DNA of 64,000 nt, from contig JAKULF010000009.1 in NCBI GenBank assembly GCA_022661535.1, positions 124,001 to 188,000 of the forward strand, given 5' to 3'. Below the pieces are notes generated by a model that had not been told where the DNA came from, searched no databases, and worked only from the letters and a program-made list of their open reading frames with translations. The DNA comes from Eutypa lata (taxonomy: Eukaryota > Ascomycota > Sordariomycetes > Xylariales > Diatrypaceae). A program made the translations under genes and the position numbers. Below, one piece after another: positions 10,502-21,911 of this stretch; position 1 is the first letter of the stretch, and every line of letters begins with the position of its first letter.

Positions 10502-11629
10502 TAAGATATGTTGTCTTGAATCAAGTGCGAAGTTAACATCGCGTACGGAAGTATGACATACACGTAGCTAGCATTGCAAGACTATCAGAGATTTAAGTAT
10601 AATTCATAGTGCTATAATTTTACCAAATGTGGAGTGACTAGTGGAATTTACTATAATTGTCAGTGTGCGGGGGGAATATATTGATGAAACTCCCATTGCG
10701 CTCTCGAAATTCTTGGAACATTAGGTCTCATCTTGTAGACCTACAGTGGTTAAGGCATTCTTGCTCTGATCCCACACAACACATGATAATAACCAGCAAG
10801 GTTTGACACGACTACTCCAGTTGTTACTAATATTGATACATACTCACCTTACACCGCCTAGTTAAACTACGACTACATAGTGGGATAAGGTGCTGACAGT
10901 ACCATGGATTGTATGCTGTTCCTTCTACCCTAGTTTGGGAATGCCGTAGATGAAGTAATACCGTCGAGAACCATTCGTTCGGGCCTTGATCTGCAAATTT
11001 TAGTTCCATTAACTATGTCACTGGCAGCATCATTGGCAGAAGGTGACGAGGATCTTGGAATTTATCTCACAGCGAGGACCGCGGGGATGTTTCGAGGACA
11101 CCCATCAAGGGAGCAGTGTTCCTAGTGGTAGTATACGATAAACTATGTCCATGTAATGGATGATCTCCCCCGCCTTATTCTATTTGGCTCTTTAAGCTCG
11201 CCGTCGCCAGGGAAAAAGACACGATCATCTGCCAACACGCAATAATAAAGTATGTACAATATTAGACAGATTATATTTGCGCAATACATAAACAAATTCA
11301 ATTGCTACCACTTACCCCATCAACTACCTGCCATCAGTACCAAATTGCTGTAGCCAACATAAAGTGCAATCACTTCAAAAATGGATATGTAAGATAAGTA
11401 AGCAGGTAAGTAAACAGGGAGGTAAGCAAATAAATATGTTTCACATCAGAAATGCCCTTAGAGCTCTATATTCGCTTCGCTAAACTAAGGAAGAAAGGAT
11501 ATTCTCGTTCGAAGTAAAAGTGTTCTGCTTCAGCTCAACTGCATCTCTTGCTCTATATACGTAATGGCATTAGATAAATCAACACTAAATCAGTGAATCA
11601 ATGGTGACCGATGCAATTTAGTTCTGAGA
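10502..11629. other. Intergenic, carries a short family fragment
   Basis: No complete gene is present. The region 11395-11435 has GGTAAG/AAATAA short repeats. A fragment of the copy A/B family lies at 11443-11520. Confidence 0.45.
11443..11520 (-). repeat. Fragment C of the local degenerate family
   Basis: Bases 11443-11460 are identical to 7069-7086. The next 50 or so bases remain weakly alike in the same orientation. Too short to say what the complete unit was. Confidence 0.4.
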
Positions 11630-12019
11630 TCAACCTCTGGACGTTAAACCAGCCAGTCCCCAAGCACAGAATAAACCCGTAACAACGAGGCGAAAAGCAG
11701 CCTTAGCAGCCTCTCCCTGGCTCCAAATAACATAACTGTCAACAATGGCGGCATATCCCGAGCTAACGCCCAAGATGATATCGACAATATCGAATTGGCG
11801 ACGAAAGTAAAATATGAATATTAGGATACCCATGATCGAAGTATGTGCTTGTCCGATCACCCAGACAGGCCAGGTAACAGGAACGTCGGCGATGTGAGCT
11901 GGCAAGCCGAAGCTGATCATGGTAGCACGTGCGTGGAACATAGCGAGCATACCGCCAAAGGTTGTTGTAGTGGCGCTAAAGAGAGCAGGAATGTGACGTG
12001 GGACAAAGTGACCGGCCAT
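11630..12019 (-). CDS. DUF4267 small integral membrane protein
   Basis: The single exon encodes 129 residues, the usual size of this fungal family. It starts M-A-G-H-F-V-P-R-H-I-P-A-L-F. It has about four hydrophobic segments (near residues 8-28, 47-72, 80-97 and 108-126). Recognisable family features are F-G-G near residue 21, F-G-L-P-A-H-I-A-D near 37-45, G-Q-A-x-T-S near 56-61 and G-L-x-x-A-W-G-L-A-G at the C-terminus. Genes of this family often sit beside secondary-metabolism genes, but the molecular role is unknown. The membrane location is inferred from the hydrophobic segments. The next gene on the same strand is a rhodopsin-domain protein about 700 bp upstream. The complete frame and conserved ends argue for a functional gene. 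Confidence 0.85.
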   Translation of the reverse strand: MAGHFVPRHIPALFSATTTTFGGMLAMFHARATMISFGLPAHIADVPVTWPVWVIGQAHTSIMGILIFIFYFRRQFDIVDIILGVSSGYAAIVDSYVIWSQGEAAKAAFRLVVTGLFCAWGLAGLTSRG

Positions 12020-12728
12020 GGTGGTGTGTTAATGATTGAAATGACACTTTCAAATAGTTAGAGAGAAAATGTGGAATGCGGAAATGAAACCACCGTGTGA
12101 AGATAATGCACGCAATTCATGAAGAAATTAGACGTAAGGAGGAGGGGTTAAAATCTCTATTAAATAGTAAATTATATAGGTAGGCTCTGCTTTGCATATT
12201 GTAGGTACAATGAATAGATGTATTAATTGAAGTTATTTGCAAAACGACATGTTCAGTATCTTTGGAGTACAATTTACAAGGGCGGAGTACTTCGACCTGC
12301 TGTACCTGTAGTACTACTTAAATATCCGATATTTTACACTTAAGGCGTGTTGGTTTTGTAGATACTTAGTACTTTCCCCCCTGAATAACAGTTGTGTAAG
12401 ACCCCGCCTTCACTGGTTACATAGGACACACTACATTATACGCCACATTCTTATAGGATATCAGTGGCTTGAAAATGCACCGAGAAGATTACTTAACGTT
12501 CTCTTGATCGCTTGTAAGGCTCTAGTGTAATGTTGATGTTACCTGGATAGGTGCTTGAGTCCTACAACATTTTATTTTCTAAATGCTAAAGGTTTTCTAT
12601 TATCACATTTACAGTACCCCACTTTGGCAGGTACTACTCTGATGCCATATCATTGTACGACCAATTGTGATACGGTACAGGTTTATATATTCCACGCAAG
12701 AAATATTCTGATATTGTCCACACTTCCA
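12020..12728. other. Intergenic, AT-rich
   Basis: No gene recognised. It holds the promoter side of the DUF4267 gene and the 3' flank of the rhodopsin-domain gene. Confidence 0.5.
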
Positions 12729-14253
12729 CTAAACCCGACCGAAAGTCTCATAATCAACAGACTGCAGCTCCACATACGACGAAACAGGACCATCAGCTCC
12801 AGGTTTCTCAGCTTTGCTCGACTCGGAATTGGGACCATTCTGCATGAATGATCGCAGTCCAGTTATGATGCCTCTCGGTATCTTCGCTGGTAGGCTCGGA
12901 GGAGTGTTATCTGTGTCGCTTAAAGACGCTGGCTTCACCGACTCCTTGCTTCGAATAGAGGGAAAGAGGCTTTTAAAAGACAACAGGCTAGACTCAATCC
13001 ATTGATAAGTGGCTTTAAATAGAGCGAAAGCAACTGGTATGCAGGCGCAAAGGATACCAATGTTGATCTCGGTAATTCTAGACCTCAAATCGTTAGTGAT
13101 AACCAATCAACTTATAGGATAAACAGGGAATCCATACGTAAGTGCCTGCATCTGAGTTCCTACCCATAGGCCATCGATCCCACTTGTGGCCGATAGGAAT
13201 TTGAAACGGAAGACAGAACCGATGACGGAACAAGCGCAAGGTCTAGTAATTAGCAATTGCCTTCAAGTACTGCGTGGGGGGGGGGTTGCTACTCACATGA
13301 GGCCAGTTAGGAAGAGGAAGCCAATACCAATCTTTTTGCTCAATGGCATAAAGATTTTGGATACGAAATACAATGGGACTAGGAGCACATAGAAATCTGT
13401 CACTGTACCACCTACTCCTACTGTAGCGAGCAATTGTCCCGCAGGCTTCGCTGCCCTGGTATTCGCCGCCATCGACCCCCATCCTCCATCCCCTGGTCTC
13501 GGAATGATGTAGATCATTGCCGCAATTGTAACTATCATGTAAAATAGCACTGTCACTATGGTACCGGCCCATACCACAGTCTTGGCCAGCCGGGCTGGGC
13601 GAAAAATTCGTAGAAACAGGGCCAAGAGTGAACACTTGGTCAAGGCGGCAGTAACGTTGTAGACACAAATTGTAGAGAAGTTTGACTATAATATGTCAGC
13701 ATGTCCATGATTCGTGTATGTTGACTCTAGCTAAACAGTTCGATAAGCATACCTTGTAGTACGAACTATCATACGCAGTGACTGGTGTGTCCCAGCCATG
13801 TCGCCCAATGATGTCGTTCAAGACTTGCATACGATTAATGAGGGTGGTCTACAGGGATATGGTCGGGACAGGGCTTACAGACGCTCAATAGAAGAGCATT
13901 GTATGACATAGCGCAGACCTGGGTGTATTCTTAAGTAACGTAGACTCTGGAATGAGGGTACCCGAAAGAATCTTACAACAGCAACTATGAGGACGTCTTG
14001 TAGCTATTAGCACATCATCACGATTATCGGTGAATACGGCCAACCTACAATCATCGTTTCCAATTTGCCTGCTCCGCAGGCGTACAAACAGGCGAAGGAA
14101 AGCGACGATAACCATAGGTGGGAATGTCAAATACACAGCTAGACGGGGCGCCCAAGAAATCGATGGCGGATTAACAAAATTGCTTGTTACCCCAGGAGGT
14201 GGCGGCACTACCGGTATAGTGGAAAGGTCGACACCTGGTGGAAGAGAATCCAT
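12729..14253 (-). CDS. Fungal rhodopsin-domain (PTH11-like) integral membrane protein
   Basis: Seven exons are reconstructed: 14049-14253, 13977-13996, 13879-13918, 13753-13823, 13297-13685, 13138-13242 and 12729-13083. Together they give 394 residues with consistent phases. Exon 2 is only 20 nt. The introns before exons 2 and 4 end in AAG rather than the usual CAG/TAG. The N-terminus is Pro-rich, followed by seven probable membrane segments. Family landmarks are F-V-R-L-R, a D-D-Y after the first loop, G-R-H-G-W-D, a T-K-C-S-L-L-A-L-F-L-R-I-F helix and an E-I-N-I-G-I-L-C-A-C helix. The cytoplasmic C-terminal tail is Ser/Pro-rich. Such proteins are thought to be plasma-membrane sensors; the ligand is unknown. 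It is head-to-head with the isochorismatase-like gene. Confidence 0.85.
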
Positions 14254-14995
14254 GATAGCGTGTGCTTGGAGTTGATGGTGAAATGGGTGGTTGCACGGCT
14301 ATCGCAAAATAAAGATAATTTGATATGATAATGAATCGAGAGACGGGATATATTTTCGATAATCAGGATATACGAGGAACATAGACTCTTCGAAATCTCG
14401 GGGAAGAGTGGGTGTATAAGGAAAACTACGTGTTACAGGACCATCTTGTTTTCGGCCGTCTCAGGCTGCATTTGTACGCCTACCTACGCCTGCTTGGGAG
14501 ATCGGACTGGCGACAGTATGTAACTATTTTTTGAAATATAACTGCATAACCTTCGAACCCTGGCCAGTAAGATAATATTAGAAGTTGGGGGCAGTGGAGT
14601 ACAAGAGACCTAAGCGCCCGGGTGCGTAGCATTCTCTTAAGGTTTAAATAAAAAGACCGTATATAAAATGGGCTAGTAAAATATTAGATATAAAAGATAC
14701 GTATCACTCGCTGTTTAAGGCAATAAAAATACAGTATAACAGCTTAAACGATGATTGCGGGGGACATCTTATCACTATTGGTCAGATGTATGATTTTAAA
14801 CTTACCCCCCCCCTCCCCCCCCCCCTCTTCCCCTCATACCAATCCATGTTTCAATGACCTTGCTGTGCCCTTCCATTACCTCACCTCTTCATTTTTGATG
14901 CTGCTTTCTTCCAAATTCTACTCACCAATCCCCACATCATTGTTCCTTCTCCCATATTCATCCTACACCAATACTCTTACCAAAGATTCATCACC
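14254..14995. promoter_or_regulatory. Divergent intergenic region with C-tract
   Basis: It separates the minus-strand rhodopsin gene from the plus-strand isochorismatase gene. A C-rich tract (about 14804-14825) and a C/T-rich leader precede the ATG at 14996. No transcription-factor site is assigned. Confidence 0.4.
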
Positions 14996-15787
14996 ATGGC
15001 TACCGAGGATCCCTGGAGGCCATCGAGCTACAACCCATCCAAGACAGCCCTTCTCCTTCTCGACTACGAGAATGCACACGTTGACATGATCCCAGACCCA
15101 AAGACAAAAGAAATCGTGGTAAATTCGACTAAGAGGTTGCTAACGGCGGCGCGAGAAAATAACGTCGCTATCGTGCACTGCCTTATGGATACGACGCAGG
15201 ATCCACCTATAATGAGCAAAGGGACGGAAAAATGGCTCTCGGTGATCAAACCCTTACTATTGGCCAACCCTGAGATGGCAGCTCACTATAGCGACTTTGC
15301 CATTCCCGCCGCTGGTCCCACCGGTGGTGGTCATGAAAGCACATCCTCTAGAAACCCTGGGTACATGTCTGCCTTGGTAGCCGATGGGATCGTGCCGCTT
15401 CTGCGCGAGAAGTTAGGCGTGGGGCATCTTATTATGAGTGGCATCACAACAAGTGGCCCGGTCCTCGGCACCGCCTTACAGTAAGCAATTTCCGTAGTTA
15501 TTTCTTCCCTTCGTACTTAGCTTCAATCATGAAAATACCTGAAAGAGGCACGTTTGGGAGTCAATGGCATCCCAATAAGTTTCAGACCTCGCCAGTATAT
15601 TCACTAAAATACAATTGCTAATTGGAAATGTTGTAGTGCCACTGACTTGGATTTTGTCGTTACCGTCGTGGAGGATGCAAGTTGGGATCCCAACGAGCAG
15701 GTGCATCGTGCCCTGATCGATTCAGTGATTCCGACTTTAGCTTGGGTATCAACGACCGCGGAGGCGGTCGGTTACATGAGTGGCTGA
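14996..15787 (+). CDS. Isochorismatase-like (cysteine hydrolase fold) protein
   Basis: The model joins 14996-15480 and 15637-15787, 211 residues, with a 156-nt GTAAGC...TTGTAG intron in phase 2. The fold is recognised from L-L-L-L-D-Y-E-N with D23 as the expected catalytic Asp, a H-C-L-M-D strand, and the nucleophile-loop region S-G-I-T-T-S-G-P-V-L-G-T. In classical members that loop carries the catalytic Cys (T-S-x-C-V). Here the position holds Gly-Pro, as in a subgroup of fungal relatives, so hydrolysis by the usual thiol mechanism is doubtful. A second-exon V-V-E-D-A matches the strand after the loop. It is probably cytosolic, as no signal peptide is visible. It is divergently arranged with the rhodopsin-domain gene. 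The substrate cannot be read from sequence. Confidence 0.85.
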
Positions 15788-17549
15788 GGATGGACTTCTT
15801 GCTTTTTTAACGTCTTATTAGCAACTGAGCTAGCTGCTGAGCTTCTGTAACTACATAACTGGCACCCGTCTATGTCCTTATTATCTCGCTTTGTATTTAC
15901 TGTTAAAGCTATTTATAAAGAATCATTGTGCAAGAATATAATTATTGACTTGCTACTGCCCGCAACTCTTTATTGGCAGTCTTTTAGAAATACATGTATA
16001 ATTCTGCTCCGTAGTACACTGCTATTGACGCAACGGGATTACAGACTATATGAATAGAAGGGCCACAGAGCGCGGACGCCACATCACCCGACAGGTCAGC
16101 TCGCAAAGAAACTATCGTACAATGACGAGCTCGGCCTGCAGCCTAAGGCTGCCAGAGCGAATTAGAATAACTTCCTTGCCGACCTAGACTAATGACAAGG
16201 AACGAAGAATCTGGTCGGGAAACGAGGCGAGACTGTACTTGGAGATTTTAATGAGTAGCCCTCAAGATTTCAAGAAGTTCCTCGAGGTAACTGGCTTTTA
16301 CAACAACATCTGCCCCCGATGGAAAGAGCAATGAAAGGCGGACGATATAGGGAAGTAAAGTAAAGTAAGCATAAGCAAAAGGTGACTGGAAAAGTGAAAG
16401 CTGAAAACTACCCTTATTTGGCCGCAGGAAGGTTGCAGCTCGAGACGCCCTTGGCCATAATGTCTTCGGACTTGATTTGTTAAACAAGTGCCTATATTGT
16501 TACGTATAGTAAATCCTAGCCTTGCACACCCCTTGTGCCCCCAAGGAGGCTGTGAAGCAGCAATCAGACTTCTATCCTTACTAACCGCATCCATCCCTCA
16601 GCTTTTCTCCATATTAAATGAGAGGTTACATATGGATGAATGGATAGGCTTAACCCCTGCGATAAAATAGTTAAGAGACATCAACACATGAAAATAAGAG
16701 GTGGGTGTCACAAGGGGAGTGGAGCCAAGTGTCTGTTAGCTGCAGGATTCCTGCAGAAACAACCAACGTGCAATCATTTCGAAGGTCATAGGTACGACGA
16801 TACCGGAATGAAAAGATGCTTAATAACATCAATACGTATTATTAACAGCTACAAGGACGTTAATAGGATAATGGAGATACGTACCTAGATACGTATCCTG
16901 AAGTTGTATATAAATATTAAACGTCCTTACAGAGGGACGTAGAAGCAAGAAGGTCATCAGAGGCTGTAGGACCAAAGAAACTTATTAGTTGACAACTTGA
17001 ATGGAACCCCAGTTCCAAGCCTTACAACCCTTGTCACAGAGGGGAGTCTAATTGCGCACCTAATTGCCGCTATCTAATAATCCTTCAAGCGGTAGGCTCT
17101 CGGTTCTCCAGATACAGATGCAGAATGAGTGCGACGCTGGCTGGGGAATATGATGTAAGCTGGTGTAACCCAATGATCTGTAGGGGTGGTTGAAAAGAGA
17201 ACCCCGCCCGTATACTATAGAAAAGAAATAAGCGGGTTGTAATAATCTAAAAAGACAAAACCTGCAGCCATATTGTAAATATCTAACCTTGTTTCCAAGA
17301 AATCCAGGGGGTAAGAGGCTTATGTAAATATATTATAACAGTCGTATTACGGACCTGTGGACCGCTTTGGGCTGGTGTGAAACTTCAGGCTGGACTTTGT
17401 TCTTCAATCTAGTGGCTTTTGTCGTTTAGTGACCAACGTATTTATGCATGATTTACGCACGAATCTCAGACCAACAGCGAATCTTTTCTTTACTTAGAGA
17501 CAATTGGACGGCGCAGTTATGAGAGGAATGAATGGCCAATGATTGAACG
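15788..17549. other. AT-rich gene desert
   Basis: Only short frames without protein-like composition are present. Many TA-rich stretches suggest old mutated repeats, but no repeat copy was matched within the window. Confidence 0.45.
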
Positions 17550-17668
17550 ATACCTGTTGGTCACTGCGGGAAGTCGACCAACTAAAGCCTTGGCTACTTT
17601 AGTTGGTCGATTTCCCGTGGCCAAGGCTTTAGATAGTTGGTCGATTTCCTCCACTGACCAACGGGTAT
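17550..17668. repeat. 119-bp nested palindrome (fold-back element)
   Basis: Outer arms 17550-17566 and 17652-17668 match at 15 of 17 positions when one is reverse-complemented. Inner arms 17568-17587 and 17597-17616 match at 19 of 20. GCCTTGGC and GCCAAGGC form a further pair, and the TAGTTGGTCGATTTCC block is present twice in direct orientation. The minus strand across it reads W-S-V-E-E...L-V-G-R-L-P-A-V-T-N-R-Y-R (frame 17517-17708), resembling a Myb/SANT-like helix set. It may be a fold-back transposable element or a decayed duplicated domain. Confidence 0.65.
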
Positions 17669-18632
17669 GTCCTAGACACAGTAGCCTGCATAAAGAGTTG
17701 CAACCCATAGTTATTACTATCGACGTGACTAAGGGTGCCTGCCCCCTTGGGGGTTTGGCACTGTCGTGGAAAGGCTACGGCACGTTAACAGCATGGTGTT
17801 GCAATGTACCACAATGATGTAAGATAATCCTTAGGGTTTGGGGTCTACCCTAACTAATTCTCCCTCGTCCCGACTTTCAGGAGCGTATCTGGTCGCGCGA
17901 ACTTTGAGACTAACCACCAGCACACCATAACCATCTAGGGTTGTAGTGAAGAGAACTTGTGTTAGGCTGTTATAAATTGGCAACAACATGTTGGGGCACT
18001 AGAGGCCTTTTAAGGTCGTATCGAAAGGGATTTTACGAAAAGGAAAGTTGTTCAGCCGGCAGCCTGCATTGTAATATTGGGGGCTACCTGGAATAACCAA
18101 TTGCCCTCCGGATTCTGTGATACATGTATCTTGCATATTAACATATACCTAATACCATACCGAAGAAGCAGCTCAGCTTTCTCCAAAAATTGACTTCCGC
18201 AAACCCCAAAACAAAAAGCAGAGCCCCAAATGGTTGGTGACAGGGTTGACAGCGACAAATGTACAAAATTGTACTATAGGTCGACGCTGGGGTGAATTTA
18301 ATAAAAGAATTACTATTATTTCAATAAATATATGAGTAACTATAGGGATATGATATTTTATCACTTACCCCGCTTGTGGGAGCGCCAAGGATCTTCATTT
18401 TATTTTTCCAAAATGGAGGTCAAATGATACAATTACTCCTAGCCCTGTTCTTTGCAACGTTATCCACCTGGGAAAGCCTATTTTCTGCATTTGGAAGAAT
18501 TGAAAAGTGAATTATGTTGAATTGTTACATCTGCTAACAGCACGAAAGGCGTAGATCTGAGTGACCACGAAGCCTGTGGCCTCCTACGAATCACAGCACC
18601 TGTTTTCTTGGCAGCAGGGCCTAGACTCCATG
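17669..18632. other. Intergenic, no gene recognised
   Basis: Nothing supported. The last part (about 18480-18632) is the 3' flank of the P450 gene. Confidence 0.45.
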
Positions 18633-20785
18633 TTACTGGACCCGCGGTTTCAAAACGAATTTCGTGCTCGGGATTGGATAAATAAAGGTGCGCCAGGAAA
18701 AATGGCGAGTTGCCTTGGGGTTGGCGAGCTCCATATCCCATTTAGAGATGAATTGACCGAGAATGATCTTGATGGCTGCGGAGGCATACCATCTCCCAGT
18801 GCTAAGGTGGTGGACATGTTAATCAAATAGCTCCTTCACTTGTAATTTACACCTAGAAATAACGTACCAAGCAGACTTCCCCGTACCCCAAAGCTGCCAG
18901 TCTGACAACTCTACGAATGATGATGATTTGCCAGTGTCTGGGACCTGGAACGTTTCCCGCTCGTGTAAGCCATTTGAAAGACTGTGCTCTAGGACATCGG
19001 GTTTCACAAATCGGAACCCGTGAAACGTTTCCGGAAGAGAATGGTTTTTCGGGTCGAGATTCATACCCCGGACGGCCGAGCAGATCCACTGGCCAACCTC
19101 AACTTTAGTGCCATCCGACAGCTGGAACGGCAGCGTGGCTTTCCTACGGGTGCTAACTATCGGGGCCGTCAGAAATGTTCCCAACCGCAGTAGAGAGGGG
19201 ACACGTACCAGACTCTACAGGAGTCAGACGAGCAGATTCTCTCATGAAGCTATCCATCAAGGGGAAACACTCGCCGCCAGCGGCGTCAAATGATTCCCAC
19301 GTCGTGTCTTTGATCTCTTTCCGCAACGGTTCTAGGTACTCTGGGTGTAAACAAAGATCAAAGAGAGCGAAACAGGCAGTCTATCACAGTATAATAATTA
19401 GCTAATGGGTATTGAGAAGTCCCGAAATCTCGGCGGGGATAACTGCTTGCCGTGGATGTTATGTGGACCGACCCAAACCATACAGCCATGAGTTCATGAA
19501 TAACTCGTTCTACAGTCCATGGCTTCATTTTGGGAGAGGTGTCCATTATCCATTGAATGCAATCCTTCTGCGATGTATCTTAGTATGCGATTTCTATCTT
19601 TGGATTATCAACCTACGTGCTCAGGTACGGCGTGACCCCGTTTTCGCAGATCTCGCTCCTCAAATCTCCTAGAAACAACTGGCTCCAGCGTATCATAGAT
19701 GATTTTTCCGGAGTTTAGCTTTCTTGCCAGAAACCCCCCGAGTGATCTAACATGTTAGCAGTGAACAGTACCTTACAATGCAGTTCGCGTACCCTGAAAT
19801 TGATTGTGGGAGCAGGCGTACGACTTCAGCGATAACTAGTGTTTGTTCGATGAAAGTCATGCCTGCTTTCATGAATTCTTTATTACTTGCTGAGTATAAG
19901 GTTTAGCGGTGGGTGCTTTCAACTTTGGCGGATGTTCCTCAACTTACATAGATCCTTGCCAAAGAAAGCGTAGGCATTTGATTGAGCAACGGCTCCAATG
20001 ACCATGTAATACACGGGCGAGACCTTGTGACCTGCCGAGTATGTTAATAATACGAACTCGTATGGGAGAGTAGAGTAATTGTCACCATTGATAGTAGGAT
20101 GAGATTCGTACTGCTCGTCGAATCTGGCAGAAATCGAACCCCTGATATAGGGTAGGATATGTGGAAGATGACCGGTGAGAAGGGTACGTATCGTCTTAAG
20201 CAACGGTGCGCCATCAAAGCCCTTTCTGTCGTGCCAGTTGAAACCCACCATCGTGTACTTTGGCTGGAGAACTTCTCTGGCGGCGGCTTGAAGAGACAGC
20301 ACATTGTCTGGTGCAGAGTCTATTTCCCTGATCTGATTCCAGGATGAGACAAGAAGATAGCGATTGTCCGGGGCATCAACAAAGAATGGGGATCCATTGG
20401 CCTGGGCATTAATTTAGTTGTGGTGCATTCACAAGCTGGTGTGGCGATTACCTACCCGATTGTAGGCTTCTTGAATGATTTTTGGTCCCCTGAAAAGAAA
20501 AGACCAAGCCTTTGCCCGAGCCTTGATCGTCGAGAAGAACTTATCAGTCTGGCTTCTGCAGAGGAACAGGCCTTTAAGCGCGTTTGATCCTCTTCGATTG
20601 CTCAAAATCCCAATAGAGACCATTAACACAAAGATGAACAGAGCCACAAAGCCCAGGGAGTATACTTGAAGCACATCCGTGCTTACGAGCTGAGAAAGCA
20701 TTATAAGGGAATTGAGGGGATGTAGATTCGGGTTTGAAAAACCAATGGAAATTTGATTCAGATAGTTCGCGAGAAGGGTGAGCAC
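18633..20785 (-). CDS. Cytochrome P450 monooxygenase, nine exons
   Basis: Exons are 20456-20785, 20086-20401, 19948-20031, 19793-19889, 19617-19746, 19451-19567, 19209-19380, 18868-19156 and 18633-18801. They give 567 residues with all phases consistent. An N-terminal membrane anchor lies near residues 38-62. Helix I is degenerate (W-F-G-S-V-H). The ExxR motif is E406-S-A-R409. F-H-G-F-R-F replaces the PERF motif. The haem ligand C512 is created across the last splice junction in G-T-G-K-S-A-C-T-G-R, where relatives usually have C-P-G-R. The intron at 19381-19450 has a GC donor (ACG/GCAAGC). An internal Met at residue 29 is an alternative start. The family (L-H-P-E-Y-x-E-P-L-R, F-R-F-V-K-P) is common in fungal secondary metabolism. 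It is head-to-head with a DHA2 transporter. Substrate unknown. Confidence 0.9.
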
Positions 20786-21911
20786 TTGTTCTTAAGAGAA
20801 ATGATCTTACTTCGTCGTGAATTTCGTCTCCAAGCCAAGAAATCGGTGGCTTTCATATAGGCACCTCGATATTTTTAGCTTGCCAGTTCTCAGGTCTCCT
20901 CTTACAACACATTGCCCCCCCTTTTTACGCCATCCACTTATAGCCCATAATCATGCTGATTCTCCGCTCACAACATTTCTAAGACGCCGTGTCATGTTCC
21001 ATGGAATCATTGACTGAACCAACTGTACATCGGTCTTTTACCCTTTTTGGGTTGAAATGTATTTATGTTTAAATGTTAGTCATTCGTGCTACGCCTCAAC
21101 CCAAGGTAACAATCCTCATGCGGGGTACAGGCCTCATCCTCCCACCAACATATATGTGATTAGCATGGGCGCAAGGCTGTGCCCACGGGCTCAACTATGT
21201 AGTCCAAGCTAGGAAGACACCCCGGCGTAATTTTACAAATTGGCTGACAGGGAGATAGGGAGTACCTAGATGGTACGTATTATGGTAGATATCGTGCATC
21301 TGCTGTGTTTTCGCAAGGTCATATTTCTAACATCTCTTGCTGCGTGTTATAAGTTGGTTTTACCTACATCGCAGAATGAAACCGTTATTTCTCTAGTGCC
21401 AATAATGCTACTTATACTCAGTAGTAAGTCCCGCATAGTTGATACCCGTTTCTACGAGTACTAAGAAGACAGGATAACTACAAAGTATACACGTGAACCT
21501 CTATTTCCCCAAATAAATGTCGCAATGGGCTACCTGCCCCCAACCCTTTAATATGAATTTATGTTAGAATACCTGCAAACATTACCTAGATGCCCGAAGT
21601 AGATATCGATCTTCACGCCATATCACTGCATACTTCAAACAAGACATAACTTGATGTTCGGTCCAGCTGGCAAGGGTTCACACCGGTTTTCCAACGTTGT
21701 AGGACGAAGCCCCGCACATCATGATTGATCGCTCTTCTTTATCATTTCGCATACAGCAGGAACCAAGTTGAACTTGATTCATCCTTAACGCCTAGGGCTC
21801 ATATTGTTCTTTGTCTTCTACGACACACGTTGTCGTCAATATTCCCTCCCCCTTTCTCCACGTTCTCGTTTATTACCAGCCAGGTGGCGCTTAAGATTGG
21901 ACGAAATCGAG
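20786..21911. promoter_or_regulatory. Divergent spacer between P450 and DHA2 transporter
   Basis: About 1.1 kb could hold both promoters. A CT-rich plus-strand leader (about 21730-21880) precedes the transporter start. No specific binding site is assigned. Confidence 0.4.

Noticed and set aside
19747..19771. 25-nt intron in the P450 gene
   Set aside because: Too short; the GTACGC donor at 19792 gives a 46-nt intron and a better protein.
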